From Streptomyces sp. yr375 (lineage in GTDB: Bacteria > Actinomycetota > Actinomycetes > Streptomycetales > Streptomycetaceae), in the NCBI RefSeq assembly GCF_900110755.1, contig NZ_FOFF01000004.1:1-64000 (forward strand): a DNA stretch of 64,000 bases, in the 5' to 3' direction. The notes under the pieces are model-generated. The model worked only from the letters and a program-made list of their open reading frames with translations, was not told the DNA's origin and made no database searches. Positions 1 through 8,098 of the stretch are shown here, in pieces. Position 1 is the first letter of the stretch. Every line of letters begins with the position of its first letter. The position numbers and the translations under genes were made by a program.

Positions 1-205
1 CCGGCTGTCCGCCCCGCCCTTCGAGCCAGGCCGGGACCGGCATCGCGTCGCGCACCACCTGCCACTCGGCGTCCGTCATGTCGGAGGGGTACTGCCGCAC
101 CCGGTCGGGTCGGTCGGCCGCGTTCCCGAACCGGTGAGCGAGGCAATCGCACGCCGACACGCGCGAGTTGGACGGGAACAACGTCGTCACGCAAGACTGG
201 GACAA
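1..205 (-). mobile_element. Partial IS transposase, N-terminal part (IS5-type)
   Basis: Reading the minus strand from a TTG at 205 gives an open frame that leaves the window at position 1. Its conserved part reads VRQYPSDMTDAEWQVVRDAM and then a WLEGRGGQP segment. This is the typical beginning of the small IS5-like (DUF4096) transposases common in Streptomyces. An AGGAGG ribosome site lies 5 nt before the TTG. Only about 68 residues are visible and the catalytic part is off the window, so intactness cannot be judged. The RBS lies in one arm of a 10-bp inverted repeat, listed separately. I could not define the terminal inverted repeat or a target duplication between 205 and 350. Confidence 0.72.
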
Positions 206-263
206 CAGGGCCTCCTGGTGAACGAGTTGGCTTCGCAACCCTCGTGCTGCACCGGAGGCCCTG
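206..263 (-). promoter_or_regulatory. Inverted repeat masking the transposase RBS
   Basis: CAGGGCCTCC (206-215) and GGAGGCCCTG (254-263) are perfect 10-bp inverted repeats separated by 38 nt. In a minus-strand transcript entering from the right, the second arm contains the GGAGG ribosome site of the transposase, so the hairpin would hide it. Insertion sequences such as IS10 use this layout to block translation of read-through transcripts. The pairing is seen; the function is inferred. Confidence 0.5.
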
Positions 264-350
264 CTTTCATGCGCCCGCGCGGCCAAGATCACCCGACCAG
301 GGAACCCGTTCGATCAGAACCGTCCTCGTGATCGATAGGAATACGGCTTC

Positions 351-1202
351 TTATGAGCGGGCGGGCTGGTTGGTGATCAGGAGGGTTGTGGTGGTGGGGC
401 GGAAGCCGAGGCGGGTGTAGATGCGGGCGGTGGTTTCCTGCGCGTAGGCGAGGAAGATCGTGTCGACGTCGTGGTCGCGGGCGTGGTCGGCCAGGGTCGC
501 TGTCACGGCTGCGGCCAGACCCTGGCGGCGGGCGGAGGGCAGGGTGCCGATGCCGCCGATCTCCGTGGTGCCGGTCGCCGGGTGGTAGTGGCCGGTGGCG
601 AGCGGGGTGCCGTCCGGGGCGAGGGCGGCGACGAGCGTCTTGTGTCCGGCGCGGAGCGTGGCGCGTACGGCGGCCACCGTGCCGTCCTCGGTCAACTCCG
701 CGGCCAGCCTCGACAGTTCCGTACGGTCCGACGCGGCGGCCGGCGGGGTGGGCCGCTGGGCGAAGGCCAGGCGGGGGAGGGCGAGGGCGGCGGGGAGCGC
801 GGGGTCGTCCTCGGTCAGCACGCGCAGTGTCACACCGTCCGGCAGGGGCTGCGGAGACAGCGGGGGGTGGGCAGGAGGGAGGAGCATGAGGGGGCGTCGT
901 AGGACCAGGAGGCCTGCGGCCTCGATACGGGCGCGCAGCGTCGGCGCCGACTCGGCGAGCCATTCGAACGCCTCCGGCACCCCGAGTTCGCGCTGGCGGG
1001 CCCGCACCCGGGCGATGTCGGCGGAGCCGACGGCTGCCGCGCCCGCCGCGGTGGGCCGGGCGTGACCGGGGCCGCCGTAGTACGGGGCGCCCGGCTCCCG
1101 TCGTACGAACAGACGCAGCGGGCCGAAGTCCTCGGCGTCGGCGAAGAGGAGGGGCACAGTGGCGTAGTACTGCTCGATACGGTCGCGCGACGGGTCGCTC
1201 AT
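351..1202 (-). CDS. GNAT family N-acetyltransferase
   Basis: This is a 283-residue protein with a GNAT fold in its C-terminal third. The acetyl-CoA loop reads LPSARRQGLAAAVTATLADH, preceded by a beta-strand around TTEIGGIG and followed by the YTRLGF segment near the end. The N-terminal half is less conserved and may be a second, degenerate GNAT-like half that recognises substrate. I chose the ATG at 1202 (MSDPSRDRIEQYY) because the upstream extension is Pro/Arg-rich noise that runs into the regulatory region of mtrA. It is divergent from mtrA across 185 bp. The substrate cannot be inferred. Confidence 0.8.
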   Translation of the reverse strand: MSDPSRDRIEQYYATVPLLFADAEDFGPLRLFVRREPGAPYYGGPGHARPTAAGAAAVGSADIARVRARQRELGVPEAFEWLAESAPTLRARIEAAGLLVLRRPLMLLPPAHPPLSPQPLPDGVTLRVLTEDDPALPAALALPRLAFAQRPTPPAAASDRTELSRLAAELTEDGTVAAVRATLRAGHKTLVAALAPDGTPLATGHYHPATGTTEIGGIGTLPSARRQGLAAAVTATLADHARDHDVDTIFLAYAQETTARIYTRLGFRPTTTTLLITNQPARS

Positions 1203-1332
1203 GCGGTGCATCCCACCACCGGACGGCGGTACCGCGCACCGATGTTTTCCGGTCGGTGTGGTGCCCGGTGGTGGTCGTCGGGGGCGGTGTCCGGGGGGTC
1301 GGGGCAGACAGTGACCGGCGCGTACGACTATC

Positions 1333-1348
1333 GTCACGGGCCAGTGAC
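1333..1348 (+). promoter_or_regulatory. Probable MtrA box upstream of mtrA
   Basis: GTCAC-N6-GTGAC fits the published Streptomyces MtrA consensus GTNAC-N6-GTNAC exactly. It lies 40 nt before the mtrA start codon. A second GTCAC/GTTAC pair with 1-nt spacing lies at 1368-1378. Autoregulation by MtrA is the likely role; the match is seen and the binding is inferred. Confidence 0.55.
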
Positions 1349-1387
1349 CCTGCTCACCAGCGCCTCTGTCACTGTTACGAGAATGGG

Positions 1388-2077
1388 ATGATGTCGTTTA
1401 TGAAGGGACGAGTCCTCGTCGTCGACGACGACACCGCACTGGCCGAGATGCTCGGCATCGTGCTGCGTGGTGAAGGTTTTGAGCCGTCTTTCGTGGCCGA
1501 CGGTGACAAGGCGCTGGCTGCTTTCCGTGAGGCGAAGCCCGATCTGGTGCTGCTGGACCTGATGCTGCCCGGTCGGGACGGTATCGAGGTGTGCCGCCTG
1601 ATCAGGGCGGAGTCCGGGGTGCCGATCGTGATGCTCACGGCGAAGAGCGACACCGTCGACGTGGTCGTAGGCCTGGAGTCCGGCGCCGACGACTACATCG
1701 TGAAGCCGTTCAAGCCGAAGGAGCTGGTCGCCCGGATCCGGGCCCGGCTGCGCAGGTCGGAGGAGCCGACGCCCGAGCAGCTCGCCATAGGCGACCTGGT
1801 CATCGACGTGGCCGGGCACTCCGTGAAGCGCGACGGGCAGTCGATCGCGCTGACGCCGCTGGAGTTCGACCTGCTGGTCGCGCTCGCGCGCAAGCCCTGG
1901 CAGGTGTTCACCCGCGAGGTGCTCCTCGAGCAGGTGTGGGGTTACCGGCACGCCGCCGACACGCGCCTGGTCAACGTGCACGTCCAGCGGCTGCGCTCCA
2001 AGGTCGAGAAGGATCCCGAGCGGCCCGAGATCGTGGTGACCGTCCGTGGCGTCGGATACAAGGCAGGGCCTAGCTGA
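1388..2077 (+). CDS. mtrA: Two-component response regulator MtrA
   Basis: This is a 229-residue OmpR/PhoB-type regulator. The receiver domain has the acidic pocket VVDDD (residues 11-15), the phospho-acceptor Asp57 in LLDLMLPG and the Lys of IVKPFKP. The C-terminal winged-helix domain includes LTPLEFDLLVALARKPWQVF. MtrA is a conserved actinobacterial regulator of division, cell-wall metabolism and, in Streptomyces, development and antibiotic genes. Start codons at 1388, 1391 and 1400 are all possible; 1388 gives the usual family length. The stop is one base from the mtrB start, so the kinase is almost certainly co-translated. Confidence 0.96.
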   Translation: MMSFMKGRVLVVDDDTALAEMLGIVLRGEGFEPSFVADGDKALAAFREAKPDLVLLDLMLPGRDGIEVCRLIRAESGVPIVMLTAKSDTVDVVVGLESGADDYIVKPFKPKELVARIRARLRRSEEPTPEQLAIGDLVIDVAGHSVKRDGQSIALTPLEFDLLVALARKPWQVFTREVLLEQVWGYRHAADTRLVNVHVQRLRSKVEKDPERPEIVVTVRGVGYKAGPS

Positions 2078-2078
2078 C

Positions 2079-4316
2079 ATGTCCGGGGACAGTGCCGCTT
2101 CGGCCCCCGGTCGGTCCGGGGCCCGTCCGGAGCGGCCTGTCGGCCGCCGTGAGATGACATCAGGCTCGCAGGGGCCACGGCGGCCCCGTGGGGCGCGGGG
2201 GTCGCGCTTCGCACGTCTGCTCGAAGGCGGGCTCCTTCAGGGTGGGGTGCAGGGCAGTCCGGTCCTGAGGCTGCTGCTGCGCTGGGTGCGCCGGCCGCTG
2301 CTGCCCGTCATGCGGCTGTGGCGGCGCAACATCCAGCTCAAGGTCGTCGCCACGACCCTGCTGATGTCGCTGGGCGTCGTCCTGCTGCTCGGCTTCGTCG
2401 TCATCGGGCAGGTCCGCAACGGGCTGCTGGACGCCAAGGTCAAGGCCTCCCAGAGCCAGGCCACCGGCGGCTTCGCCGTCGCCAAGCAGAAGGCCGACGA
2501 GGCCGCCAGCGCCGTCGCCGCCGACGGCACCCCGGCCGACGGCCGCGCCTCGCAGAACGTCATCGAGTGGATGAGCGAGCTCGTGCTGTCGCTGTCCAGC
2601 GGCGGCCAGGGCGCCTTCGACGTGGTCACCCTGCCCCCCGGCGACGACAGCGGCGGCGGACGCGGACCGCGTGCCTCCGGCTTCGTCGACCCCAACAAGA
2701 GCGTCCCGGCGAACCTGCGCGAACGGGTCAACACCGGCACCGGCGCGGTCCAGAGCTACTCCCGCATCGTCTACCTCAGCGACAAGGACTCCCAGCCGGC
2801 CCTGGTCATCGGCAAGCAGGTCAACGACCCCAACGGCGAGTCGTACGAGCTGTACTACCTCTTCCCGCTCACCCAGGAGGAGAAGTCGCTGAGCCTGGTC
2901 AAGGGCACGCTCGCGACCGCCGGACTCTTCGTCGTCGTCCTCCTGGGCGCGATCGCCTGGCTCGTGGTGCGGCAGGTCGTCACGCCCGTGCGGATGGCCG
3001 CCGGGATCGCCGAGCGGCTGTCCGCCGGGCGGCTGCAGGAACGGATGAAGGTCACCGGCGAGGACGACATCGCGCGCCTCGGCGAGGCCTTCAACAAGAT
3101 GGCCCAGAACCTCCAGCTCAAGATCCAGCAACTGGAGGACCTGTCACGGATGCAGCGGCGGTTCGTGTCCGACGTCTCGCACGAACTGCGGACGCCGCTG
3201 ACGACCGTCCGCATGGCCGCCGACGTCATCCACGACGCCCGCGTCGACTTCGACCCCGTCACCGCACGGTCCGCCGAGCTCCTCGCCGACCAGCTCGACC
3301 GGTTCGAGACGCTCCTCGCGGACCTGCTGGAGATCAGCCGCTTCGACGCCGGCGCCGCCGCCCTCGAAGCCGAGCCGATCGACCTCAGGGACGTCGTGCG
3401 GCGCGTCGTCAGCGGGGCCGCGCCGCTCGCCGAACGCAAGGGGACGACCGTCCACGTCATCGGCGACCAGCAGCCCGTCGTCGCCGAGGCCGACGCCCGG
3501 CGCGTCGAGCGGGTGCTGCGCAACCTGGTCGTCAACGCCGTGGAACACGGCGAGGGCAAGGACGTCATCGTCAAACTCGCCGTCGCGGGCGGGGCCGTCG
3601 CCATCGCCGTGCGCGACTACGGCGTCGGCCTCAAACCCGGCGAGGCCACCCGCGTCTTCAGCCGCTTCTGGCGCGCCGACCCGGCACGCGCGCGTACCAC
3701 CGGCGGCACCGGCCTGGGGCTGTCCATCGCCCTGGAGGACGCCCGACTGCACGGCGGCTGGCTACAGGCCTGGGGCGAGCCCGGCGGCGGCTCCCAGTTC
3801 CGGCTGACGCTGCCCAGGACCGCCGACGAGCCGCTGCGGGGCTCGCCGATACCGCTCGAACCCAAGGACTCCCGCCGCAACCGGGGAGAACGCGACGACG
3901 CCGGCCAGCCGCGCACCGGCGGCGAGAAGAGCGCCACGGCCACGGCGCCGGTCCGGCCCGCCGGCGAGCAGCAGTCCGCCGCCCGCACCCCGCTCACGCC
4001 CCGCACGGCCGGCGCGGCCCCCACGGCCGACCCGACGGCCTTGCCCGGCAACGGCGCGCGTGTCGTGTCCCGGCCCGCGTCCACGCCCGCGCCGGGGTCG
4101 GGGCCTGGGCAGGGGCCTGGTGGCGGTGGGCGGCCGTCGGAAGAGCCGCCTGGGGCCGCTGGTACGGCTGATGCTGGTGATGCGGCTGATATGAGTGATA
4201 CGGCTGACGCCGGTGCTACGAGTGCTACGAGTGCTACGGATGGTGCGGCGCGGCGGGGAGCCGGGGCCGGGGCGGTGGGCTCGGACGAGCAAGGGGAGGC
4301 ATTTCGTGGGCGGTGA
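2079..4316 (+). CDS. mtrB: Sensor histidine kinase MtrB
   Basis: This is a 745-residue membrane kinase and partner of MtrA. An Arg-rich N-terminus is followed by a membrane segment at about 88-112, an extracytoplasmic sensor region, a second membrane segment near 275-300, and a HAMP linker. The dimerisation helix carries the phospho-acceptor His in SDVSHELRTPLTTVRM, and the ATPase domain has the N-box LRNLVVNAVEHGEG and a GGTGLGLS box. After about residue 580 comes a long Pro/Ala/Gly/Thr-rich tail not needed for the kinase fold; its last part is a 9-bp repeat array. The ATG at 2079 follows the mtrA stop directly, and the 3' end overlaps lpqB by 11 nt. Confidence 0.95.
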   Translation: MSGDSAASAPGRSGARPERPVGRREMTSGSQGPRRPRGARGSRFARLLEGGLLQGGVQGSPVLRLLLRWVRRPLLPVMRLWRRNIQLKVVATTLLMSLGVVLLLGFVVIGQVRNGLLDAKVKASQSQATGGFAVAKQKADEAASAVAADGTPADGRASQNVIEWMSELVLSLSSGGQGAFDVVTLPPGDDSGGGRGPRASGFVDPNKSVPANLRERVNTGTGAVQSYSRIVYLSDKDSQPALVIGKQVNDPNGESYELYYLFPLTQEEKSLSLVKGTLATAGLFVVVLLGAIAWLVVRQVVTPVRMAAGIAERLSAGRLQERMKVTGEDDIARLGEAFNKMAQNLQLKIQQLEDLSRMQRRFVSDVSHELRTPLTTVRMAADVIHDARVDFDPVTARSAELLADQLDRFETLLADLLEISRFDAGAAALEAEPIDLRDVVRRVVSGAAPLAERKGTTVHVIGDQQPVVAEADARRVERVLRNLVVNAVEHGEGKDVIVKLAVAGGAVAIAVRDYGVGLKPGEATRVFSRFWRADPARARTTGGTGLGLSIALEDARLHGGWLQAWGEPGGGSQFRLTLPRTADEPLRGSPIPLEPKDSRRNRGERDDAGQPRTGGEKSATATAPVRPAGEQQSAARTPLTPRTAGAAPTADPTALPGNGARVVSRPASTPAPGSGPGQGPGGGGRPSEEPPGAAGTADAGDAADMSDTADAGATSATSATDGAARRGAGAGAVGSDEQGEAFRGR
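4161..4250 (+). repeat. In-frame 9-bp repeats in the mtrB tail
   Basis: Ten consecutive 9-nt units, such as GATGCTGGT, GATACGGCT and GCTACGAGT, lie in frame. They encode Ala/Asp/Thr tripeptides in the cytoplasmic tail of MtrB. The two GCTACGAGT copies are identical. Such arrays are prone to length changes between strains. Confidence 0.75.
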
Positions 4317-6201
4317 ACGGCGCACGGGGACGACCCGGCGCACGCCGGAGCGCACGGTGGCGTACGCCGCCTGTGGCGTCGTACTGCTGGCGGGGTGCGC
4401 CTCGATGCCCGACAGCGGAGACCTGAGCGGCGTCGAATCCACCCCCCGCCAGGACACCCAGGTACGGGTCTTCGCCATGCCGCCCCGGGACGACGCACCG
4501 CCCCAGGAGATCGTCCAGGGCTTCCTCGAGGCGCTCACCAGCGACGACCCCGGCTACGCGACGGCACGCCAGTACCTGGCCGCCAAGGCCGCCCAGAAAT
4601 GGCAGCCCGAACGGTCCACGACGGTCCTGGCGGACGGACCCGCCACCGAGACCGTGCCCGCCGGGAGCCGCGAGGACGGCGACGACTACTCGTACATCCT
4701 GACCGGCACCAAGGTCGCCACCGTCGACGCCCAGCAGTCGTACGCGCCCGCCTCCGGCACCTACGGGCAGACGGTCCACCTCACCCGCGACAAGAAGACC
4801 CGGCAGTGGCGCATCGACGCGCTCCCCGCCGGCGTCGTCATGGGCAAGTCCGACTTCCAGCGCAACTACATGTCCGTCAACAAGTACTACTTCGCCTCCA
4901 ACACCACGGCCGACGGCTCCGGGCAGCCCATGGCCGTCGCCGACCCCGTCTACGTACGGGAACGCGTCGACCCCATGACACAGATGGTGCGCTCCGTGCT
5001 CACCGGACCCACCAGTTGGCTGCGCCACGTCGTCAGATCCAGCTTCCCCACGGGCACCGCGCTGCCCAAGGGCGTCACCTCGCTCGCCCCCGACGACCAG
5101 AACAAGCTGACCGTGCCGCTCAACGACAAGGCGGCCCACATCGGACAGAGCAAGTGCGACGAGATGGCCGCACAGCTCCTGTTCTCCCTGCAGAGCCTCA
5201 CCCCCACCATCGACGAGATCGCGCTGCGCGCGGGCGGCGCCCAACTGTGCTCCCTCACCGAGGACCGGGCCGTCGCCGTCGCCGCCCGCGGCTCCCAGAG
5301 CAACCCCGGCTACCTGTACTTCATCGACGGCCAGCACCGCCTCGTCCGCATGACCAGCGGCAGCGGCAACACCAGGGCCGAACCCGTGCCCGGAGCGCTC
5401 GGCGACGGCGCCAAGGCCCTGCGCTCGGTCGCCGTGGCCCGCGACGAACACAGCGCGGCCGGCGTCGCCCTCGACGGCAAGGCGCTCTACGTCACCTCCA
5501 CCGTCGCCGGCAGCTCCATCGGCGACCCCGTCCTGCAGAGCAAGGGCAAGACCGAGACCGACCGGCTCACCACGCCCAGTTGGGACGCCCAGGGCGACCT
5601 GTGGGTGGCCGACCGCGACCCCGACAACCCCCGGCTGCTCCTGCTGGCGAAGGGCGGCGGCCAGCCGCTGGAAGTCCTCACACCGGGCCTGGACGGCCGG
5701 ATCAACGCCGTACGCGTGGCCGCCGACGGGGTGCGGATCGCGCTCGTCGTGGACAAGGGCGGCAAGCAGTCCCTGCTCATCGGGCGCATCGAACGGGGCG
5801 AACGGGGCGAGCAGGCGGAAAAGGTTGAACAGGGCGACCAGGGCGAGCGGAGTGCGGGTGGCGGCGGGCAGTCGTCCGGGCCGGTCTCGGTTCAGGAACT
5901 GCGCTCCGCCACACCCGAGTTGGAACAGGTCAGGACCATGTCATGGGCCGGGGACAGTCGGCTCGTCGTCGTCGGGCGCGAGGCCGGCGGCGTGGAACAG
6001 GTGCAGTACGTGCAGTGCGACGGCTCGATCCCCGAGGCCGGCACCCTTCCCGGCCTCACCGAAGTCACCAGCATCGCCGCCTCCGAGGACAGCGACACCC
6101 CGCTCTTCGCGACCTCCAAGGACGGGCTGCTGTGGCTCCCCGGCGGGAGCGGCTGGCGCACGCTGAAGGAAACCGCTTCCGTCGCGTTCTATCCGGGGTG
6201 A
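4306..6201 (+). CDS. lpqB: Lipoprotein LpqB, MtrAB accessory protein
   Basis: This is a 631-residue secreted lipoprotein. The GTG at 4306 has an AAGGGGAGG ribosome site 6 nt upstream and lies inside the end of mtrB (11-nt overlap). The signal peptide ends with the lipobox LLAGC (Cys31). The rest is a GerMN-type region followed by a repeat-rich C-terminal domain, as in the LpqB family. In mycobacteria LpqB binds the extracytoplasmic part of MtrB and tunes its activity, and the mtrA-mtrB-lpqB order is conserved. A charged Gly/Glu/Gln-rich insertion encoded at about 5790-5880 looks like a flexible loop absent from the core fold. Confidence 0.94.
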   Translation: MGGERRTGTTRRTPERTVAYAACGVVLLAGCASMPDSGDLSGVESTPRQDTQVRVFAMPPRDDAPPQEIVQGFLEALTSDDPGYATARQYLAAKAAQKWQPERSTTVLADGPATETVPAGSREDGDDYSYILTGTKVATVDAQQSYAPASGTYGQTVHLTRDKKTRQWRIDALPAGVVMGKSDFQRNYMSVNKYYFASNTTADGSGQPMAVADPVYVRERVDPMTQMVRSVLTGPTSWLRHVVRSSFPTGTALPKGVTSLAPDDQNKLTVPLNDKAAHIGQSKCDEMAAQLLFSLQSLTPTIDEIALRAGGAQLCSLTEDRAVAVAARGSQSNPGYLYFIDGQHRLVRMTSGSGNTRAEPVPGALGDGAKALRSVAVARDEHSAAGVALDGKALYVTSTVAGSSIGDPVLQSKGKTETDRLTTPSWDAQGDLWVADRDPDNPRLLLLAKGGGQPLEVLTPGLDGRINAVRVAADGVRIALVVDKGGKQSLLIGRIERGERGEQAEKVEQGDQGERSAGGGGQSSGPVSVQELRSATPELEQVRTMSWAGDSRLVVVGREAGGVEQVQYVQCDGSIPEAGTLPGLTEVTSIAASEDSDTPLFATSKDGLLWLPGGSGWRTLKETASVAFYPG

Positions 6202-6248
6202 TGTCCGTGGTGACACCCGGGTGATACCCGGGGTGACATCCGGGGGGC
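6191..6248 (+). repeat. Degenerate 12-bp tandem repeat after lpqB
   Basis: Five units of the form ATCCGGGGTGAC (11-12 nt each) run from the last codons of lpqB into the gap before the convergent sigma-factor gene. A GGGGGGCTTTT stretch follows. I see no perfect terminator hairpin here, so the repeat may take part in ending transcription on either strand. Confidence 0.6.
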
Positions 6249-6263
6249 TTTTCCTCCGGTCCG

Positions 6264-7427
6264 TCAGTGTCGTCGGCGGGCGTTGAGGCGGGCCGCCTGG
6301 CGGGTCAGGTGGTCGCGTTCGGCGAGGTTGGGGGCCTCTCGGGCCGCCTCGACGTACAGCCGCGCCGCCGTCTCCAGGTCGCCGTCGCGCTCGTGGAGGT
6401 ACGCCGCCACCGCCGTGTGACGGGGCAGCGCGTCGTCCAGCGCCGCGAGCGCGGCCAGGCCCGCGCGCGGACCGTCCGCCTCGCCGACCGCCACCGCGCG
6501 GTTGAGCCGGACGACCGGACTGTCCGTCAGACGCACCAACTCGTCGTACCACTCCACGATCTGCACCCAGTCCGTCTCCTCGGCGGCGGGCGCATCCGCG
6601 TGGAGAGCGGCGATCGCGGCCTGCGCCTGGAACTCGCCCAGCCGGTCGCGGGCCAGCGCGGCCTGGAGGATCGAGACGCCCTCGGCGATCGACACCGTGT
6701 CCCACCGGCCGCGATCCTGCTCGGCGAGCGGTACCAGGCTGCCGTCGGACGCCGTCCGCGCGGCGCGCCGCGCATGGTGGAGCAGCATCAGCGCGAGCAG
6801 CCCCGCCACCTCCGGGTGATCGATCGCGGCGGCGAGCTGCCGGGTGAGCCGGATGGCCTCGGCCGCGAGATCGACGTCACCCGAATAGCCCTCGTTGAAG
6901 ACCAGATAGAGGACACGCAGCACGGTCGCGACGTCACCCGGCCGGTCGAAGCGCACGCCGGACACAGTGCGCTTCGCCCGGCTGATGCGCTGCGCCATGG
7001 TCGCCTCGGGGACCAGGTACGCCTGGGCGATCTGGCGGGTGGTGAGCCCGCCGACGGCACGCAGCGTGAGCGCGACCGCCGACGACGGCGTCAGCGACGG
7101 GTGCGCGCACAGGAAGTAGAGCTGGAGCGTGTCGTCCACCGCGGGCGCGGGGCCCGGCGCCGGTTCCTCGTCGACGCGGTCCTCCCGACTGCGGCGCGCG
7201 GAATCCGCCCGGGTCGCGTCGAGGAAGCGCCGCCAGGCCACGGTGACCAGCCAGCCCTTCGCATCCCGCGGCGGGTCCGCCGGCCAGACGCGGACCGCCT
7301 CCACGAGCGCGTCCTGCACGGCGTCCTCGGCCGCCGCGAAGTCCGCTCCGCGACGGACGAGGATCCCGAGCACACCCGGCGTGAGACTCCTCAACAGGAA
7401 CTCGTCCACCTCGAACCCCGAGGTCAC
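6264..7427 (-). CDS. ECF sigma factor, ECF42 type
   Basis: This 387-residue protein has an N-terminal sigma region 2 (AAAEDAVQDALVEAVRVWP, then DAKGWLVTVAWRRFLDATR) and a region 4 (LTTRQIAQAYLVPEATMAQR). It continues with a 200-residue C-terminal extension that contains LYLVFNEGYSG. That architecture is typical of ECF42 sigma factors, which have no anti-sigma factor and are encoded next to a YCII/DGPF-domain protein, as here. The GTG start at 7427 overlaps the stop of the YCII gene in a GTGA quartet, so translation is coupled. The signal sensed is unknown; the extension probably does the sensing or control. Confidence 0.92.
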   Translation of the reverse strand: MTSGFEVDEFLLRSLTPGVLGILVRRGADFAAAEDAVQDALVEAVRVWPADPPRDAKGWLVTVAWRRFLDATRADSARRSREDRVDEEPAPGPAPAVDDTLQLYFLCAHPSLTPSSAVALTLRAVGGLTTRQIAQAYLVPEATMAQRISRAKRTVSGVRFDRPGDVATVLRVLYLVFNEGYSGDVDLAAEAIRLTRQLAAAIDHPEVAGLLALMLLHHARRAARTASDGSLVPLAEQDRGRWDTVSIAEGVSILQAALARDRLGEFQAQAAIAALHADAPAAEETDWVQIVEWYDELVRLTDSPVVRLNRAVAVGEADGPRAGLAALAALDDALPRHTAVAAYLHERDGDLETAARLYVEAAREAPNLAERDHLTRQAARLNARRRH

Positions 7428-7831
7428 TCCGTGACGGTGGGGTGCGCGCCCAGGAACGGCCGCAGCTCCAGCCACTCGTGGATCGGCTTCCCGCCCGCCC
7501 CGGGCGCCGCCGACAGCTCACCGGCCAGCTCCACGGCACGGTCGTAACTGTCCACGTCGATCACCATCCAGCCGGCGATGAGGTCCTTGGTCTCGGCGAA
7601 CGGGCCGTCGGTGACCGGCGGGCGACCCTCACCGTCGTACCGGACGAACGTCCCCTCCGGGGCGAGCGCCTGACCGTCGACGAACTCGCCGGTCTTCTCC
7701 AGCCGGGCCGCGAAGTCGTTCATGTACTGGATGTGGTCCGAGATCTCCTGCGGCGTCCACTGGTCCATCGGTACGTCGTTGACCGCGGCCGGCGCGCCAC
7801 GGTAGTGCTTGAGCAGCAGATACTTGGCCAT
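7424..7831 (-). CDS. YCII/DGPF-domain protein, ECF42 partner
   Basis: This 135-residue single-domain protein belongs to the YCII-related (DGPF) family. The defining segment reads VTDGPFAETKDLIAGWMVID, followed by ELRPFLGA near the end. The ATG at 7831 follows a good AGGAG ribosome site, and the longer frame upstream is not real. It is transcribed with the ECF42 sigma factor, whose start overlaps this stop codon. Members of this family are the usual direct targets of the sigma factor. Their biochemical activity is not established, so I assign none. Confidence 0.9.
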   Translation of the reverse strand: MAKYLLLKHYRGAPAAVNDVPMDQWTPQEISDHIQYMNDFAARLEKTGEFVDGQALAPEGTFVRYDGEGRPPVTDGPFAETKDLIAGWMVIDVDSYDRAVELAGELSAAPGAGGKPIHEWLELRPFLGAHPTVTE

Positions 7832-7882
7832 TGCGTTTCTCCTCGTGCCGATGCGAGCCATTCTGGTCGCGTTCAATGCGGG

Positions 7883-7909
7883 GACGGAGCCGGGCACGCG
7901 TTCTCGACA
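7883..7909 (-). promoter_or_regulatory. Predicted ECF42 autoregulated promoter
   Basis: On the minus strand TGTCGA (7909-7904) is followed after exactly 17 nt by CGTC (7886-7883). This matches the motif I recall for ECF42 promoters in Streptomyces (TGTCGA at -35, CG(A/T)C at -10). It lies 52 nt before the YCII start codon, which fits a self-activated operon. Confidence 0.7.
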
Positions 7910-8035
7910 TCGCCGGCCGGATCGCCGTCCGAATCTTTTTCGGATCCATGCCTTCCCATCGAGCTTCCTACCCCCTCCTCCTTCGTTGCCTCTTCCCTGC
8001 GCCTTCCGGGGCCTCCCCGTCGGTGCGCTCACGAG

Positions 8036-8058
8036 TTGTCCACAGGCAGTTATCCACA
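8036..8058 (+). promoter_or_regulatory. Two tandem DnaA boxes upstream of comF
   Basis: TTGTCCACA (8036-8044), the Streptomyces consensus box, and TTATCCACA (8050-8058), the E. coli consensus box, lie in the same orientation with 5 nt between them. A weaker TCATCCACG follows at 8091-8099 over the comF start. There is no oriC or dnaA/dnaN here, so this would be a regulatory or DnaA-titrating site. Confidence 0.65.
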
Positions 8059-8098
8059 GGGGTGGTGAGCCGCTCCCGCCCTTGGCAGAGTCATCCAC

